Assembly: GCF_020085105.1 (NCBI RefSeq)
Contig: NC_058057.1
Coordinates: 20,139,860 to 20,203,859 of the forward strand
DNA length: 64,000 nucleotides
Reading direction: 5' to 3'
Source of the DNA: Siniperca chuatsi
Taxonomy: Eukaryota > Chordata > Actinopteri > Centrarchiformes > Sinipercidae
In this document: positions 19,239 to 30,268 of the stretch, one piece after another
How the letters are laid out: the number at the start of each line of letters is the position of its first letter
Numbering within the stretch: position 1 is the first letter of the stretch
The notes under the pieces: generated by a model
The model's input: only the letters and a program-made list of their open reading frames with translations
Database searches by the model: none
What the model was told of the DNA's origin: nothing
Position numbers and translations under genes: made by a program

Positions 19239-22200
19239 TCAATGTGACTTGAGGGCTTGCAGCACTGACTGTGGTACTCTGCTGACGTAGTACTCGTGGT
19301 TGCGTAGTGTAGCAAGAACGCCAGCAGAATTCATGTGCTTTACATTAGCATTATAGCGGTATGCATTCCCATGCATGTCAGTCAGTTTACCTGCACGAGA
19401 AAAGGAATAAATGAGTAAAAAAAAAAATTAAACATTTTAAACACTGATTCAAAGACTAGAAAACTATTTAAAATGTTAACCTAAAGATGTATGGCTAAAT
19501 AATATACTGCTACTTTGGTTTAAAAATTCACAGGGAGACAATTATTTAGCATTTTAATACTCCAAACATCCTCTGCAGAATTGATGGTTTTTACCTCCAA
19601 CAGCATGCAGAATGGCTTCAGGAGCGCAGGTGTCCCACTTCTTGCACCCTGGACTGGCGAAGACATAAGCAGAAGCCTTTCCTTCAACAAGCTGGATTAT
19701 CTGCAGAGAGATAATTCGATAAACAAACACTCTTTACACATCAACAGGCTCTTTTACTGATGTGCTGGTAGTGTCAAAGCTAAAACATCTATTTCTTGTC
19801 ATGCACTCCACATTCCCAGCCCACTTTGGCTGACAGTTTGGGCTCAATAAAAACACTAAATCCCCTAGCTAGCTAGGCATTTAACATTTGCAGCCATAGG
19901 ACAAAGGTCACTTAGCTGTGGGTTAATGGTCAGTGAGAAGCCAAATAGGACACAATACATTTTCTATCAACGCTCTGGATAAGGTTTTTAAACATTTAAG
20001 ATGTCCAAAAAAAAAAAAAAAAAACCCCAAACTGTTCAGATGACTTACATCCTTTGTGTTGGTCTAACTAATGTTTATCACTGAGGGAATAAGAATGATG
20101 GCACACTTGTTTATTCAATCACCTAAGAGCTACAAGTGACATTTTACACCATCACCGCATTGATTTTGAGGCAATAAGATGCCGTGGTTACTATAAACAC
20201 AGAAAGAACATCAAGGAGAAGATTGGCAGCATCTGCCCGTCTCTACGCTGCATTTTACTTTGCATGGGTCAAATTTGGCAGAAAGTTTGCCACAAAACAC
20301 AGGGTCTTACTTTACCAGCACATACTGATCTAAAGCTTTCAGATGTTGGGAGTAGTAAAAGTTCAACTTTCAGCTTAAAGTTAGCTTTCAATAATTTCAG
20401 ATCAGGATCAGACAACATGGCAAGGCTTGGTGCTTTATGTACAAGTTGTCCCTACACAGACTGTAAAGGAGAAGTAAAATCCCAGTTTACAGTTTAACAA
20501 TCTCACTGTGTTAATTCTAAATCCATCTCACCTTGTTTCCAGCGCCACCCACTCTTATAACTTCATGAGGCTCCATGGCATCTACACAATCCGTTACCAG
20601 CTTGTTGCTGTGGGAACGTGTGGTGGTGATGATACGCCTATCACCTGGAACTTCCTGCAGCTGAAATCCAAAGGCACCCAATCCCAGCATTCCCCACATG
20701 GTTCTTCCTAAATCTGCTCCTGCGCCGAGCTGACGTGGAAAAAGTTTAAATTAATCAGAGTGACAGCTTTTAGGACATAAGATCATTTAGTGTGATCTGT
20801 ACCTGGTAGTTGTAGAAAGGCTGGTTGATGACACCTGCAATAGCTCTGCCTCCATATGCAATACCAATAAGCACCGTCACATTATCCAGGAGCCCTTAAA
20901 TCAGAAAATAGCAGGATGTTAGCTAGAGGCGTCTTAAAGCCATCAGTTTTACTGCACTTGAACTCATAAGCAAATATTTGTGATATGGCCAGTTACATGT
21001 AAGTGTCATTATGGCAATTAAATACTGTACAGAAAGAAGAGGACAGTATGTTATTGAGAATTTTTAATAATGAAAGATCGCTTCAGTGTTGGTGCAGAAT
21101 AATTTATATTATTCACTGCCAGAGTGAATCTTTCTATCAGTTTCCTGCTGTTGCCTTCCCATACAGAGAGCTGTGCTGTGAGGCTGAGAGGTGTCCGACC
21201 CTTTGTGTGGTATCTGGGCCTCAGTTTGGTGACGGAGACACTTTGACGCTGGGGTCAGCAGAGAGAGAGACAGGTAAACAGCAGAAGCAGGGATACACAG
21301 GGAAGGAAAAGAAAAAGGGAAAAGTGATAGTGAAGCTCAGAGCCGAGAGCAAGAAAGCAACCCAACAAAGGTGGTGCACAGAAAGCATTTTACAGCCAAA
21401 TAAGGAAGAAGAACAAAATTGAATAAAATTAAAACAAAGATTTCAATTATAGCAACAGTGGTTATGTTCACTGCTTACTTTCATCACATTCTACAATGGC
21501 CACAGAAGATACTTTCTGCTTGTTTAGCAGCTGCCTGTAAATTTGTATTTCAGGAACAAACATTGTTTAATGGCCAAAGGCGTCATTATTAACAAGGGTT
21601 TTCTGAAAGTTACATACAGAACCTTTAATAAGCAAGGTTCAGGTTGCAACATGCTGCAAAGCCAGAATGTGTTAGCTGCTGCATGTGTTCTTTAATGCCT
21701 TCAGTACATGCACGTGCAGTCACTTTAGTGATAAATGTATTTGTTTAGTGTGTTTCTTGACCAAGAACTGGATAGCTCACAATAATGTCTCAGCCTGCAT
21801 TGCACTGAAGGCAAAAGCATTTGTAGCGCACACCATTTCAATATGAATAAGTGGAGGCAGATTTTTTAAAGAAGCATATTTGAAGAGCTTACCTTCAGTA
21901 TACTCCTTTGTGCCATCGAGGGGGTCAACCCACACAACTAGCTGAGATACAGAAAGAAACACTCTGAAGAAATATGTGCCATCAGTAAGAGAAACCTAAT
22001 AACTATTAATTGTATTTCTGATTCTATTGATAGTTACCTCCTCCTCTTTCAGCCCCCTATATTCTGCAGGACATGTCTTCTGAAGGATTTCCTCTGAGTG
22101 GCCATTCTCAATCAGATCTTCCCTTATCTCCTCCTCTGGAAGCTCCTAATAAACAAGTGATACTCATGATCATCTTTTATAAAGCCTAATACTAAAATAA

Positions 22201-22629
22201 TCACGTAGGGGTGTGTGTCCATGGACCTCACTTTACCAACACACTAAACAAAGTCTCTAATGTGCTCACCTCCTCTCCAATGATGGTGATTTTGGGGAAA
22301 CATCTGGACAGTGATGCGCAAATGCTCTGCTGTGCCAGTCTGTCTGCCAGTGTCTGCAGATCATTAGCTCCGGTCTGTGCGGGGATACATGGAGGAAGCA
22401 GAAAAGATTAAAACAATTCATCTCAGTCTATTCCCATGTCCATCTTTGACAAGATATTAGCATTTTTACTTGTTCTGGGATTTAAATACCAAAAATAAAT
22501 TGGTCCCACTTTTTCCACAATGCCAAGTTCACCACTGTGAAGGACCTTCCTCACAATGGCCCCGGCCTTTTCAGCCACAGTGTGGGCAGAGGCCACCAGC
22601 CGCATGACCACAGCAGGACTTCGAGACAT
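19239..22629 (-). CDS. bpnt1: 3'(2'),5'-bisphosphate nucleotidase 1
   Basis: Eight coding exons in transcript order: 22510-22629, 22270-22374, 22038-22145, 21893-21941, 20803-20894, 20532-20729, 19595-19700, 19239-19390. They total 930 nt (309 aa; human 308). BPNT1 hydrolyses 3'-phosphoadenosine 5'-phosphate (PAP) to AMP, and also some inositol phosphates. It is a Mg-dependent, lithium-inhibited cytosolic enzyme of the FIG/IMPase superfamily. Motifs are intact: TIIGEE (Glu 74/75), [14 protein letters not shown] (D117, D120) and [14 protein letters not shown] (D247). The start ATG at 22629 gives [15 protein letters not shown], aligning with the human N-terminus. The donor after the first coding exon is GTGGGA, weaker than the others. 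A donor-like TCA|GTAAGT on the minus strand at 23913 suggests an upstream noncoding exon. Confidence 0.97.
20007..20024. repeat. Poly(A) tract in a bpnt1 intron
   Basis: An 18-bp A run on the plus strand in the intron between the exons at 19595-19700 and 20532-20729. No SINE body was recognised beside it. Confidence 0.9.
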
Positions 22630-23244
22630 TGCTGGTAGACAGAGCAGACAGCACATCTTTGTTAGTGGACACATTCAAAATCATGACCAATACCTAAATC
22701 TATAGCCTCTAGACTTAAGCATGAAGCGGAGATGATGAGCATACACTATGTCCAAAATGCTGAGGACATATTCAAAAAATTGATATGCAGCCCCTTCTCA
22801 TTGACGCGGAGATCGGAAAGGGGCTGATGGTATGCCACTCGTGTTCCACCTGCACATACGTTTCCTAACGGCAGGTGCGTCTTCACTCTGTCTGCCTCTG
22901 CACAGAATGTGCAGTAACTCCAGCCAGGCAAAGAGGCTCAAGGAGATTACAAACTGCAAGAGCTGGCACCAGATAGCCTAATGCCATCATCAAGAGTCCT
23001 GGTGACAGCAAATCAGAAAGTCTTTTAACAGTTCTATTAATTTTACTTGCCTATGAAAATTAAGAAAAGGCTAAAGGAACGAGGGAAGAGAAATCTGTGA
23101 TTCTTAGATGCATCACTGTCTACAGTGAATCTCCCGGAGACACCTGAAAGCAAGGATGTAGGAGACTGAGGGTGTGGTTTTAAATGCTGCCTCAGGAGAT
23201 GTGGAAGATATTACCTGTAAAGGAAAGCACATCTCCTGCAGGTA

Positions 23245-23283
<39 letters not shown>
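23245..23283. repeat. (CA)n microsatellite
   Basis: An uninterrupted CA array between the bpnt1 first coding exon and its probable upstream noncoding exon. Confidence 0.95.
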
Positions 23284-23285
<2 letters not shown>

Positions 23286-23912
23286 CCTTTGGGGCTCAAT
23301 CATTTTACTCTCTGAAATGGGCCAGTCTGTATAATGAGTACTTTTACTTTTGATACTTTAGGTACATTTTGCTGGTAATACTTCTGAGTACTTCCTCCAT
23401 TTCAGTGAAAACTTTGGGTTTGCTGGAATTTACTGGCTTTGGGTAAACACAGAGAGGTTGTGTTGTCTGTTGCATCCAACTGCTGATTGTGGCTTCAACA
23501 ACAGGCAAGACCAAAACTGAGATATATACATTGTCAATAAAGACAGAAAAAATATATATATATTGATTTGATGTGACAGTGGCCTACCACTTTCAAGCGG
23601 CATGCCACTTTAAACCAGCCCAGCGACTGAACCACTACCATCAGCCAGTTTTCGATCTCGGCGCTAGTTTTCTCATTAACTAACATAATATTTTCTACTT
23701 TCATACTCATCGCCTTTTATTTTTATATTTATTTTTTTAGAGCAATTAGGTTAGCTAGCTAACTAAAAAGAGCTTGTACACAGTCAGAATAAGCAGTAAA
23801 CCCCTGCAAGTTCGGCTCATTAGCTAACATGCTACAGTTGATAGCTAGCTATATCAGATATATTAATACAAGAATATCAAGTTAAATATCCAGTAGTGAT
23901 GTTAATACTTAC

Positions 23913-24130
23913 TGATGCGAACACAGACAGGTAGCCACAGTTTCACGGCTTCGACAACCTGGGAGATATAGGAAGACCTTCGACCCAAAGATGTGTCAAG
24001 ATAATTACCCGGCCACCCAAGAGACACATAGTGAGCTATCGCAGCTAGCAAGCTAACTTGTCATGACGTTCCGTAACATCTGCTAACTAATGATACGTTT
24101 CACACGCATAAAGAGGACGCTAATACCGAC
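23913..24130 (-). promoter_or_regulatory. Probable noncoding first exon / promoter of bpnt1
   Basis: On the minus strand, a GTAAGTATT donor begins at 23912. The exon side runs upstream through a CpG-containing unique stretch. This fits a 5' UTR exon spliced to the ATG exon at 22629. The upper boundary is a guess. Confidence 0.45.
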
Positions 24131-25021
24131 TTAAATATAGTAGTGATCTAAAAAAAAAAAAAAAAAAAAAAGAGGGTGTGTCAGTCGTTTTGGTCCTAGC
24201 TGAACACAGAAACGATCAAATCTGCCGTTGGCTTAACGTCTTTTTAAGCAAATACGGAAGCAGATAAGAGTGCAGCATCTCGCTTTGGTAAAAGTCGTGA
24301 TGTCAGTGATGGGTCCAAGTGTCCGCCATGTTTCATATGAGGGAAAGAGAAGGACTGAGGGCTCCAAACATCCTTATAGAGATACTTGCTTGACATTTTG
24401 TCTGACAAGCTTTCCTCTTGCGCTCAAATCTCATTACTTTTAGTAAAAAAAAAAAAAAAGTCCCTTTGCCAATTTTATATTAACAATTCTTAAATCCAAC
24501 TCAAATTGTATAAAAGATTGTTAAAAAAAAAACACTACCAAAACAAAATCTGCAGCATCCTGTGTTGCAAAGCTTTGTAATTTGTGATATCAAGGCCCAG
24601 AGACAAGATGCAATGCTGCTTGACATGCTTCTACATTCTTTATTAAATGTAAGCCATTTATTTAGATTGAACAAAATTATTCTCATATAAATTAAAAGCA
24701 GCTTGCCCCTTTGTTTTCTCCCCCATTTCACTCCTCATTTTACTGTGTACTAAGAAATGGTGATGATTATTTGATATGGCATTTGCCTCTTCCACAACCT
24801 TAAGTGATGGCCAGTATATGTGACACCATTAAACTGCTTCAAAGAAGAGACAGAAACAGGAATAAAACTGTTAAGTAGACCAATCTCAATTTAATGTGGT
24901 ATACAGAAATATTAAATCTAAATTACTATTGTATCCCTGCATATTCCTGAATATTATAATTAACATTTTTGAACAGACAAAAAGATCAGATTATTTGATA
25001 TAAATGTAAATCACAAGCAAT
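24131..25021. other. Intergenic bpnt1-saysd1 with saysd1 3' UTR
   Basis: Holds an A22 tract at 24150-24171 and a TTTATT (minus-strand AATAAA) at 24639-24644. The latter is a candidate polyA signal for saysd1, about 380 bp past its stop. No further gene was seen. Confidence 0.45.
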
Positions 25022-26513
25022 TCATCTGTTAGCCAGAGGTCTGTAACCCATCTCTCCCTCCAGCTGCTCTGCAGTGAGAGAGCCCAGCAGAGGCTGACAG
25101 TCTGGATTGAAGACAGAATAGGCGCTCAGTTCTCCAGGCTCGCGGGCAGCTGGGCTACGGAGTCCTTCATAGAGCCAGTAGAAGAGGGAGATGAGGAAGA
25201 AAGGCAGGCCAAACCCCAGTTCTACAAACAGACCAAGCAGCACCAGCCACAGCAGCACTTTAAGCAAAGTAAGGTTTGAGAAGACAAATTGTCTTGAAGC
25301 CAGCCATCTTCCAAGAGCGCTGTCCAGCAGCCAGTCACGCTGGTCCTGCAGAGAAGACACAACGGGAGGTTCAATGCATTTTCAACACCACCATGTATAC
25401 GGCTTACAGTGGGTCTGGGCACAAAATAGGCCTCTACCTGCTGGGTGTCCACATGATAGGAGCATTTAGGCATTTTCAGTTAAGAGCAGATGACTTGTTA
25501 CTTACTAGAGTACTGTAGTTTGATACACTTCAAACTACACCCATTATAGACAGACTAGTATTTAGAAGAGCTCTCCAGAAGCACTGCAGTCTGGCCAGAT
25601 GCTACTTTTTTTATACTGTTGTATTTCAATGTGGATTTATTGTGGATGTTTATTTTCTGGTTTAGTTAGTACTTATATAAATTGGCATTTAAAGGCATTA
25701 TTGGTTAATCTTGTTACATGTAGAGCTGAAAGAAGAAGTTACTGAAATGATTAATTGTTAGCAACTTATAACCTATAGTCAAATCAATAATCGATTAATC
25801 ATTTATCAAGCAAAAACATTCACAGCTTCTCAAATGCGAGGATTTTCTGCTTTTCTATGTGTTATATTACTTTAAATGTAATACATGTGGTTTTTGGAGT
25901 GTTGGTCAGACAAAACAAACAAATTGAAGATATCACTTTGGGTTCTGGGTAATTATGATGGCCATTTTCTGACATTTTATAGACCAAATGATTGATCAGT
26001 TAAAAGAATAATACCAAAAACAGATGACTCGATAATGACAATATTCGTTAGTTAGTTGTAGCCTAAGTGACATGTTTTGTGTCTGTCTTTTAACATATTT
26101 GGGACATGTGGTTCACGTATCTTGGATTTGGCATCATGTGATCCATAAATAAAATAAAATTCAGAAAACATTTGACACAGCCAGCTGCAGTGAAAACTCA
26201 AATAAGCAATAATTCAGAAAACATTTAATCGGAAAGTTAATGCATTTCTGACTTGATTCATAGTCTAAACAGAAATCCAGCTGTCACAGCAACTTGAGTG
26301 ATGTCTCACCTTCCTTTCAGAGCTCTGGGTTGAATCTCTGCTTGTTCCTGTCCTCTCCTCTGTCTGTTGACCGTCAGCTGTTGATGTTGTATCGGTCTGA
26401 GCAGCTGTGTCCGCTACTGTCTGTGCTCTGCACTGCGGGCCAGCACTCTCATCCTTTTTAACAGCATTTTCAGCCTGTCGCCTGGCTCTGAACTCTGCAA
26501 GCTTCTGCTCCAT
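25022..26513 (-). CDS. saysd1: SAYSvFN domain-containing protein 1
   Basis: Two coding exons: 26310-26513 and 25022-25345 (528 nt, 175 aa; human 183). SAYSD1 is an ER membrane protein reported to recognise UFMylated ribosomes during translocon-associated quality control. The protein begins MEQKLAEFRARRQAE, like the human protein, followed by a polar low-complexity region (about 20-68). Then comes a conserved hydrophobic block (LLKVLLWLVLLGLFVELGFG and FFLISLFYWLYEGL, about 90-125) with the family signature SAYSVFNPDC and the C-terminal LTAEQLEGEMGYRPLA. An in-frame ATG 27 nt upstream (26540-26538) would add nine residues. I chose the inner start by homology. It is divergent from the C10 gene. 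Confidence 0.95.
25722..26070 (-). repeat. 'CGATTAATCG'-type interspersed repeat, copy 2
   Basis: Contains AATCGATTAATCATTTATCA, CAGCTTCTCAAATGCGAGGATTTTC and ATCACTTTGGGTTCTGGG in the order expected for this family. It sits in the single saysd1 intron. Confidence 0.75.
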
Positions 26514-27000
26514 CGACACACGCAACCAGCTCCTTTGCACTAACGTTATTAGGTGTACGTGGCAAAACAGCTGCTAGTACAGCTCATTCAAAACTTTGTT
26601 TCAATAAAGCTTCATACAACGTCCGATACAATTATGTCGACTGTCATTCACTTCAACTTCCACTTTAACTACATTTTAGAGATTTCACCATGCTACTAGC
26701 TTAGCAAGACGTTTGTTTACCTTTTACATCCGCGTCTATCTGAAAGACGTAAGTCATGTCGTAAAAAAAAAGCAGTCAATTGTCGTAAAAGGTGTCGTTT
26801 TTTGGCAACTTTTCGCAGGTCTGCTACAAGCTAGGTTGTTTTTATTAGTGGTGAGTTTCCAAACGTAAGCACTTTAATGTTCAGTGGTTAATCCTTTCGT
26901 GAATATATGTGTTTTAGCTGTTGTTGCTATTGGCGACCTTCTCCTGAGCTAACGGTAGCTTACGTTGCCTCCTAAGCTATCGATAGAGAGAAACTAAACG
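26514..27000. promoter_or_regulatory. Putative bidirectional promoter of saysd1 (-) and C10 gene (+)
   Basis: The two start regions are head to head. On the plus strand, a donor at 26850/26851 (TTAGTG|GTGAGT) could end a noncoding first exon of the C10 gene, whose ATG exon has an acceptor in front of it. The stretch is richer in CpG than its surroundings. No TATA box was identified. Confidence 0.5.
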
Positions 27001-27324
27001 GTCGGTGGTTCCGACATTTAGCCGACGTCCAGTTTAAGCTGTCTTCATGTTGGCGTGTCATTGTGGAAGTTAGCGTTAGGTTAACTAACTGTAGTGAGAC
27101 TTAAACGATAAAGAAAGCATCGTCTTACAGCAGCAGGTTTACGTATTGTATTTAAGTTTAGGACCATTATGCCAACACCTACCTCACTGTCTTACATCAC
27201 TGTTTATAAATCCAACGTTAGAAACAGACATTTATTGGTATATGGTCAATTTGTGTTACATCAGGATAAACGTCTTGATTTCTATCATCTCGCTTTCAGT
27301 CTCGTGAATAAAACAACCAAGTAG

Positions 27325-27540
27325 GGATGCAATCAATTTCATTCTCGATTAATCATTAATCGTTTAATTTAGAAATTATTATTTTTTAAATCGTGTCAAT
27401 TACAATTTCTCAGACGTCTTAAGATTGCTTGTATTGTCCGACTAACAGTCTAAAACCCAAAGATATAATCATGTAACACGATTAAAAGATGAAAAGATAT
27501 GTCTATCGATTAAACGATTCAGATCTACAAACAAGGTTAC
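27325..27540. repeat. 'CGATTAATCG'-type interspersed repeat, copy 3
   Basis: CTCGATTAATCATTAATCG, TTGTCCGACTAACAGTCTAAAACCC and ATCGATTAAACG mark this old copy. It lies between the probable noncoding and coding first exons of the C10 gene. Confidence 0.75.
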
Positions 27541-27704
27541 TTCATTTTCTTTAAGCTACCCAGAAGGTGATGCCATTGTGTTATAATTACTTAAAGTATT
27601 GAATTGCGTCTGGAAAAGTAAAACCGTCTAGTTTCTTTCTTTCCTGTTGGTTTTGTTCACTGTAAATATCAGAGTATAGGCTGTTCTCTCTTTCCTCTCC
27701 AGAC

Positions 27705-29038
27705 ATGGCCTCAGCTCCGGCACAGCAGCCCACCCTCACTGTTGAGCAGACCAGAGGTGAGAGGAGCTTATTTTCTATAAAGTTTGTATTTTCTGGCCTT
27801 TCATTAGTTGCCCTACATCATTAATGCTAAATAAATAGCAGACAAACACTTCCAGTGTGTCACACTGCCTGATGACCTGAGATCTGTCACAACTGTGTCC
27901 ACGTTTAAACGCACGCTGGACACTTTTCCATTTCCTCAGGGTTATATAGTTAGTTACTGTGTGTTTGTTTGTGTCTGTCCATGTTTGTAACACATGTATT
28001 GTAATGAAAAGCGCGTTTAGTTTACATAACGATGGGATCTTGTAAATGACAAGATCCCATCGTTATGTGCTGTATAAATATATATCTACTCACCTTACAG
28101 TCATATATATTACTGATGTTTTGCTTTTTTCACAGTGGTACTGAGCGAGGTGATCCAGGCCTTCTCAGTACCAGAAAACGCTGCGAGGATGGAGGAGGCT
28201 CGAGAAAGTGCCTGCAACGACATGGGCAAGATGCTGCAGCTTGTGCTCCCTGTGGCCACAATGATTCAACAAGAGGTCATCAAAGCCTACGGCTTCAACA
28301 ATGAAGGAGAGGGTGAGCATTAGGCAGCATTTTCTAGCCCTAAAGTTCTTTGACTAGGTGCTGCTGTGTCATGCAGAAAGGACCTTTGAGCACAAATACA
28401 CTGTATATGCATATAGTTGACAGTTTCCTGGATTTTACTGGTGAGAGCCATACAGATGTACTCTGTGTGCATTGGATCAATAAACTCTGGCACCAAACAA
28501 GATAATTCATAAATTCAGAGCCAAAGCACTGTCCTGTAAAGGGGAACATTGCACCACAGGATTGAACTTTTTTTGAACTCTTCAGACCAGAATTCATCAT
28601 GGTATTCACGAGAGCTGGGCCATATATTGATATTACATTCATGTCATGATTTGAAATGTAATATCGTCTGAGATTTGGTTATTGTAATGTTATTTGATAA
28701 TTACTAGTCATTTAATTTCTCTAAATGTTAGTGTGCATGAATATCATCTGAAAGTGACAAGAGTCAACCCAACAATATAGATATTTAGGTTCTGTATTTT
28801 GTCATAATTTCCATACTTTTCTACCCACAAAGGCGGTATGTGCTTCAGGGTAGATGACACATTTCATCACATTGATCTTGGCTCTGCTTCACTTTCAGGT
28901 GTCCTAAAATTTGCCAGATTGGTGAAGATGTATGAAACCCAGGACCCTGAAATTGCAGCCATGTCAGTTAAGCTGAAGTCTCTCCTCCTGCCACCACTGT
29001 CAACACCACCTATAGGAGGCGCCATTCCAGCTTCATAG
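27705..29038 (+). CDS. c12orf57: Protein C10 (C12orf57 ortholog)
   Basis: Three coding exons: 27705-27756, 28136-28312, 28899-29038 (369 nt, 122 aa; human 126). The product is the small conserved vertebrate protein C10. Loss of human C12orf57 causes Temtamy syndrome (brain, eye and corpus callosum defects); its molecular role is poorly defined. The matching core includes VVLSEVIQAFS, ACNDMGKMLQ, LPVATMIQQEVIKAYGF and GVLKFARLVK, with a proline-rich tail ending PIGGAIPAS. The ATG exon is preceded by an acceptor (CTCTCCAG at 27695-27702), so an upstream noncoding exon is expected. There are no membrane segments. The identification is confident. Confidence 0.95.
27840..27960 (+). mobile_element. 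LINE 3'-end fossil (C-terminal ORF2 fragment)
   Basis: The plus strand reads LPDDLRSVTTVSTFKRTL, the characteristic C-terminal tail of L2/Rex1-like LINE ORF2 ('LPxDLRSxxxxSTFKxxLKT'). Only this tail remains. It lies in intron 1 of the C10 gene. Confidence 0.7.
28025..28067. repeat. Perfect 19-bp inverted repeat (hairpin)
   Basis: The arms 28025-28043 and 28049-28067 (CATAACGATGGGATCTTGT and its exact complement) are separated by AAATG. It follows the LINE fossil in C10 intron 1. Confidence 0.85.
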
Positions 29039-29400
29039 GAGTTATTTCGACTGCAAGGTTACTTTCATCTAATGCTTTGGAGCAACATGAACATACTCTA
29101 ATTCCAAGATCTTGTCTATCATCTACTTTTTCTTGTGAAATAATACAAAAAATACATTCCAACAAAGATGAAACTCAAATCTTATCTACATTATGGTTTC
29201 ATATAAAGCATCCTTGCAAAAACATGTTAAATTATTGCTTTTCAAATGTTTCAGTATTTGTTACATGTTACACTATGACCATTTTCTTGTCATTGATCCT
29301 TAAACATTTCCTTAATGCCATCTTTTTTTTAATCATTTTAACTATACCATTTTTATATGCTGTCGGATGTATCAAATGTCATTCTTTTGTTATATATTAA
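29039..29400 (+). terminator. C10 gene 3' UTR and polyA signal
   Basis: AT-rich 3' UTR. ATTAAA at about 29395-29400 is the most likely polyA signal, so the transcript should end near 29415-29430. Confidence 0.45.
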
Positions 29401-29459
29401 AATGCTTTCTGTGAATCTGTGTGGTATTAATGGAAAAAATGTTGGGGGGGAAACGATAA

Positions 29460-30268
29460 CTTCCATATACATAACTTTATTATTGTAATAAGGCTTAGAC
29501 AACAACATCTTTATATGTTCAGTATTTTTCAAAAACATAGTAAAGTGCTTACACACATTTACATATATACATTTCCTCCAAGGCAACTTTCCTTTAAACA
29601 GACACTGTAGTATTTAAGGTTAAAACATCACTATTCCAACATAAAATCTGGGTTCATGTCTGCGCCCTTCCTTTGTTTTAGGTTTGGGTGCATGCAGACA
29701 TGATAACACTATCGTGGCCGGAGAGGTTCATGATAAAAAATAACTATTAGCAGAGATAAATAAAACTAAAGTGCCCCAGATTCTGAAACCATCCACTTAA
29801 CAAATACAACACAAGTTTAATCATAAAGTGCTCAATATTTTTAAAAAGGCAAACTGTGCAAACCCAGTGCGCCCAGCACCCAGTAACAAATGTGAAAGTA
29901 ATTACTGAGCAGGTGTTTATATTATGGACTTAGTGACCGTACTGATTCTTTTTGTGTCTTGTGCATTAATCACCCAGCAGCTATTTGGATCTGAATAGAT
30001 GGTATGTAGAAATATAAAAATACTCCCAGGTTTAGTTTCTTCCATCTGGGTGTCAGCAAACAATCGTTTCTGTGTGAAGGACATTGTACGGATACATAAA
30101 ATCATACATGGTCATACAGTCTAATATTGCTGACACTTTTTAAATCCTGGCTGGCAAGTTCATTGTGACTAGAGCTTCCTCTTGTGGTGAGCAGTGTTTA
30201 AGTCCTTCAGCTCCAGTCACAACAATGGAAAAGAACCAGGCAGAGAAGCAAGACGAGAGAAAACGACT
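29460..30268 (-). terminator. Cytospin-like gene 3' UTR and polyA signal
   Basis: TTTATT near 29477 reads AATAAA on the minus strand. It is the last strong signal before the converging C10 gene. Nothing else coding was seen in this stretch. Confidence 0.45.

Noticed and set aside
21003-21422. 139-aa plus-strand ORF antisense to bpnt1
   Set aside because: It lies wholly in a bpnt1 intron, has a low-complexity Lys/Glu-rich end, and shows no recognisable domain or splice context.
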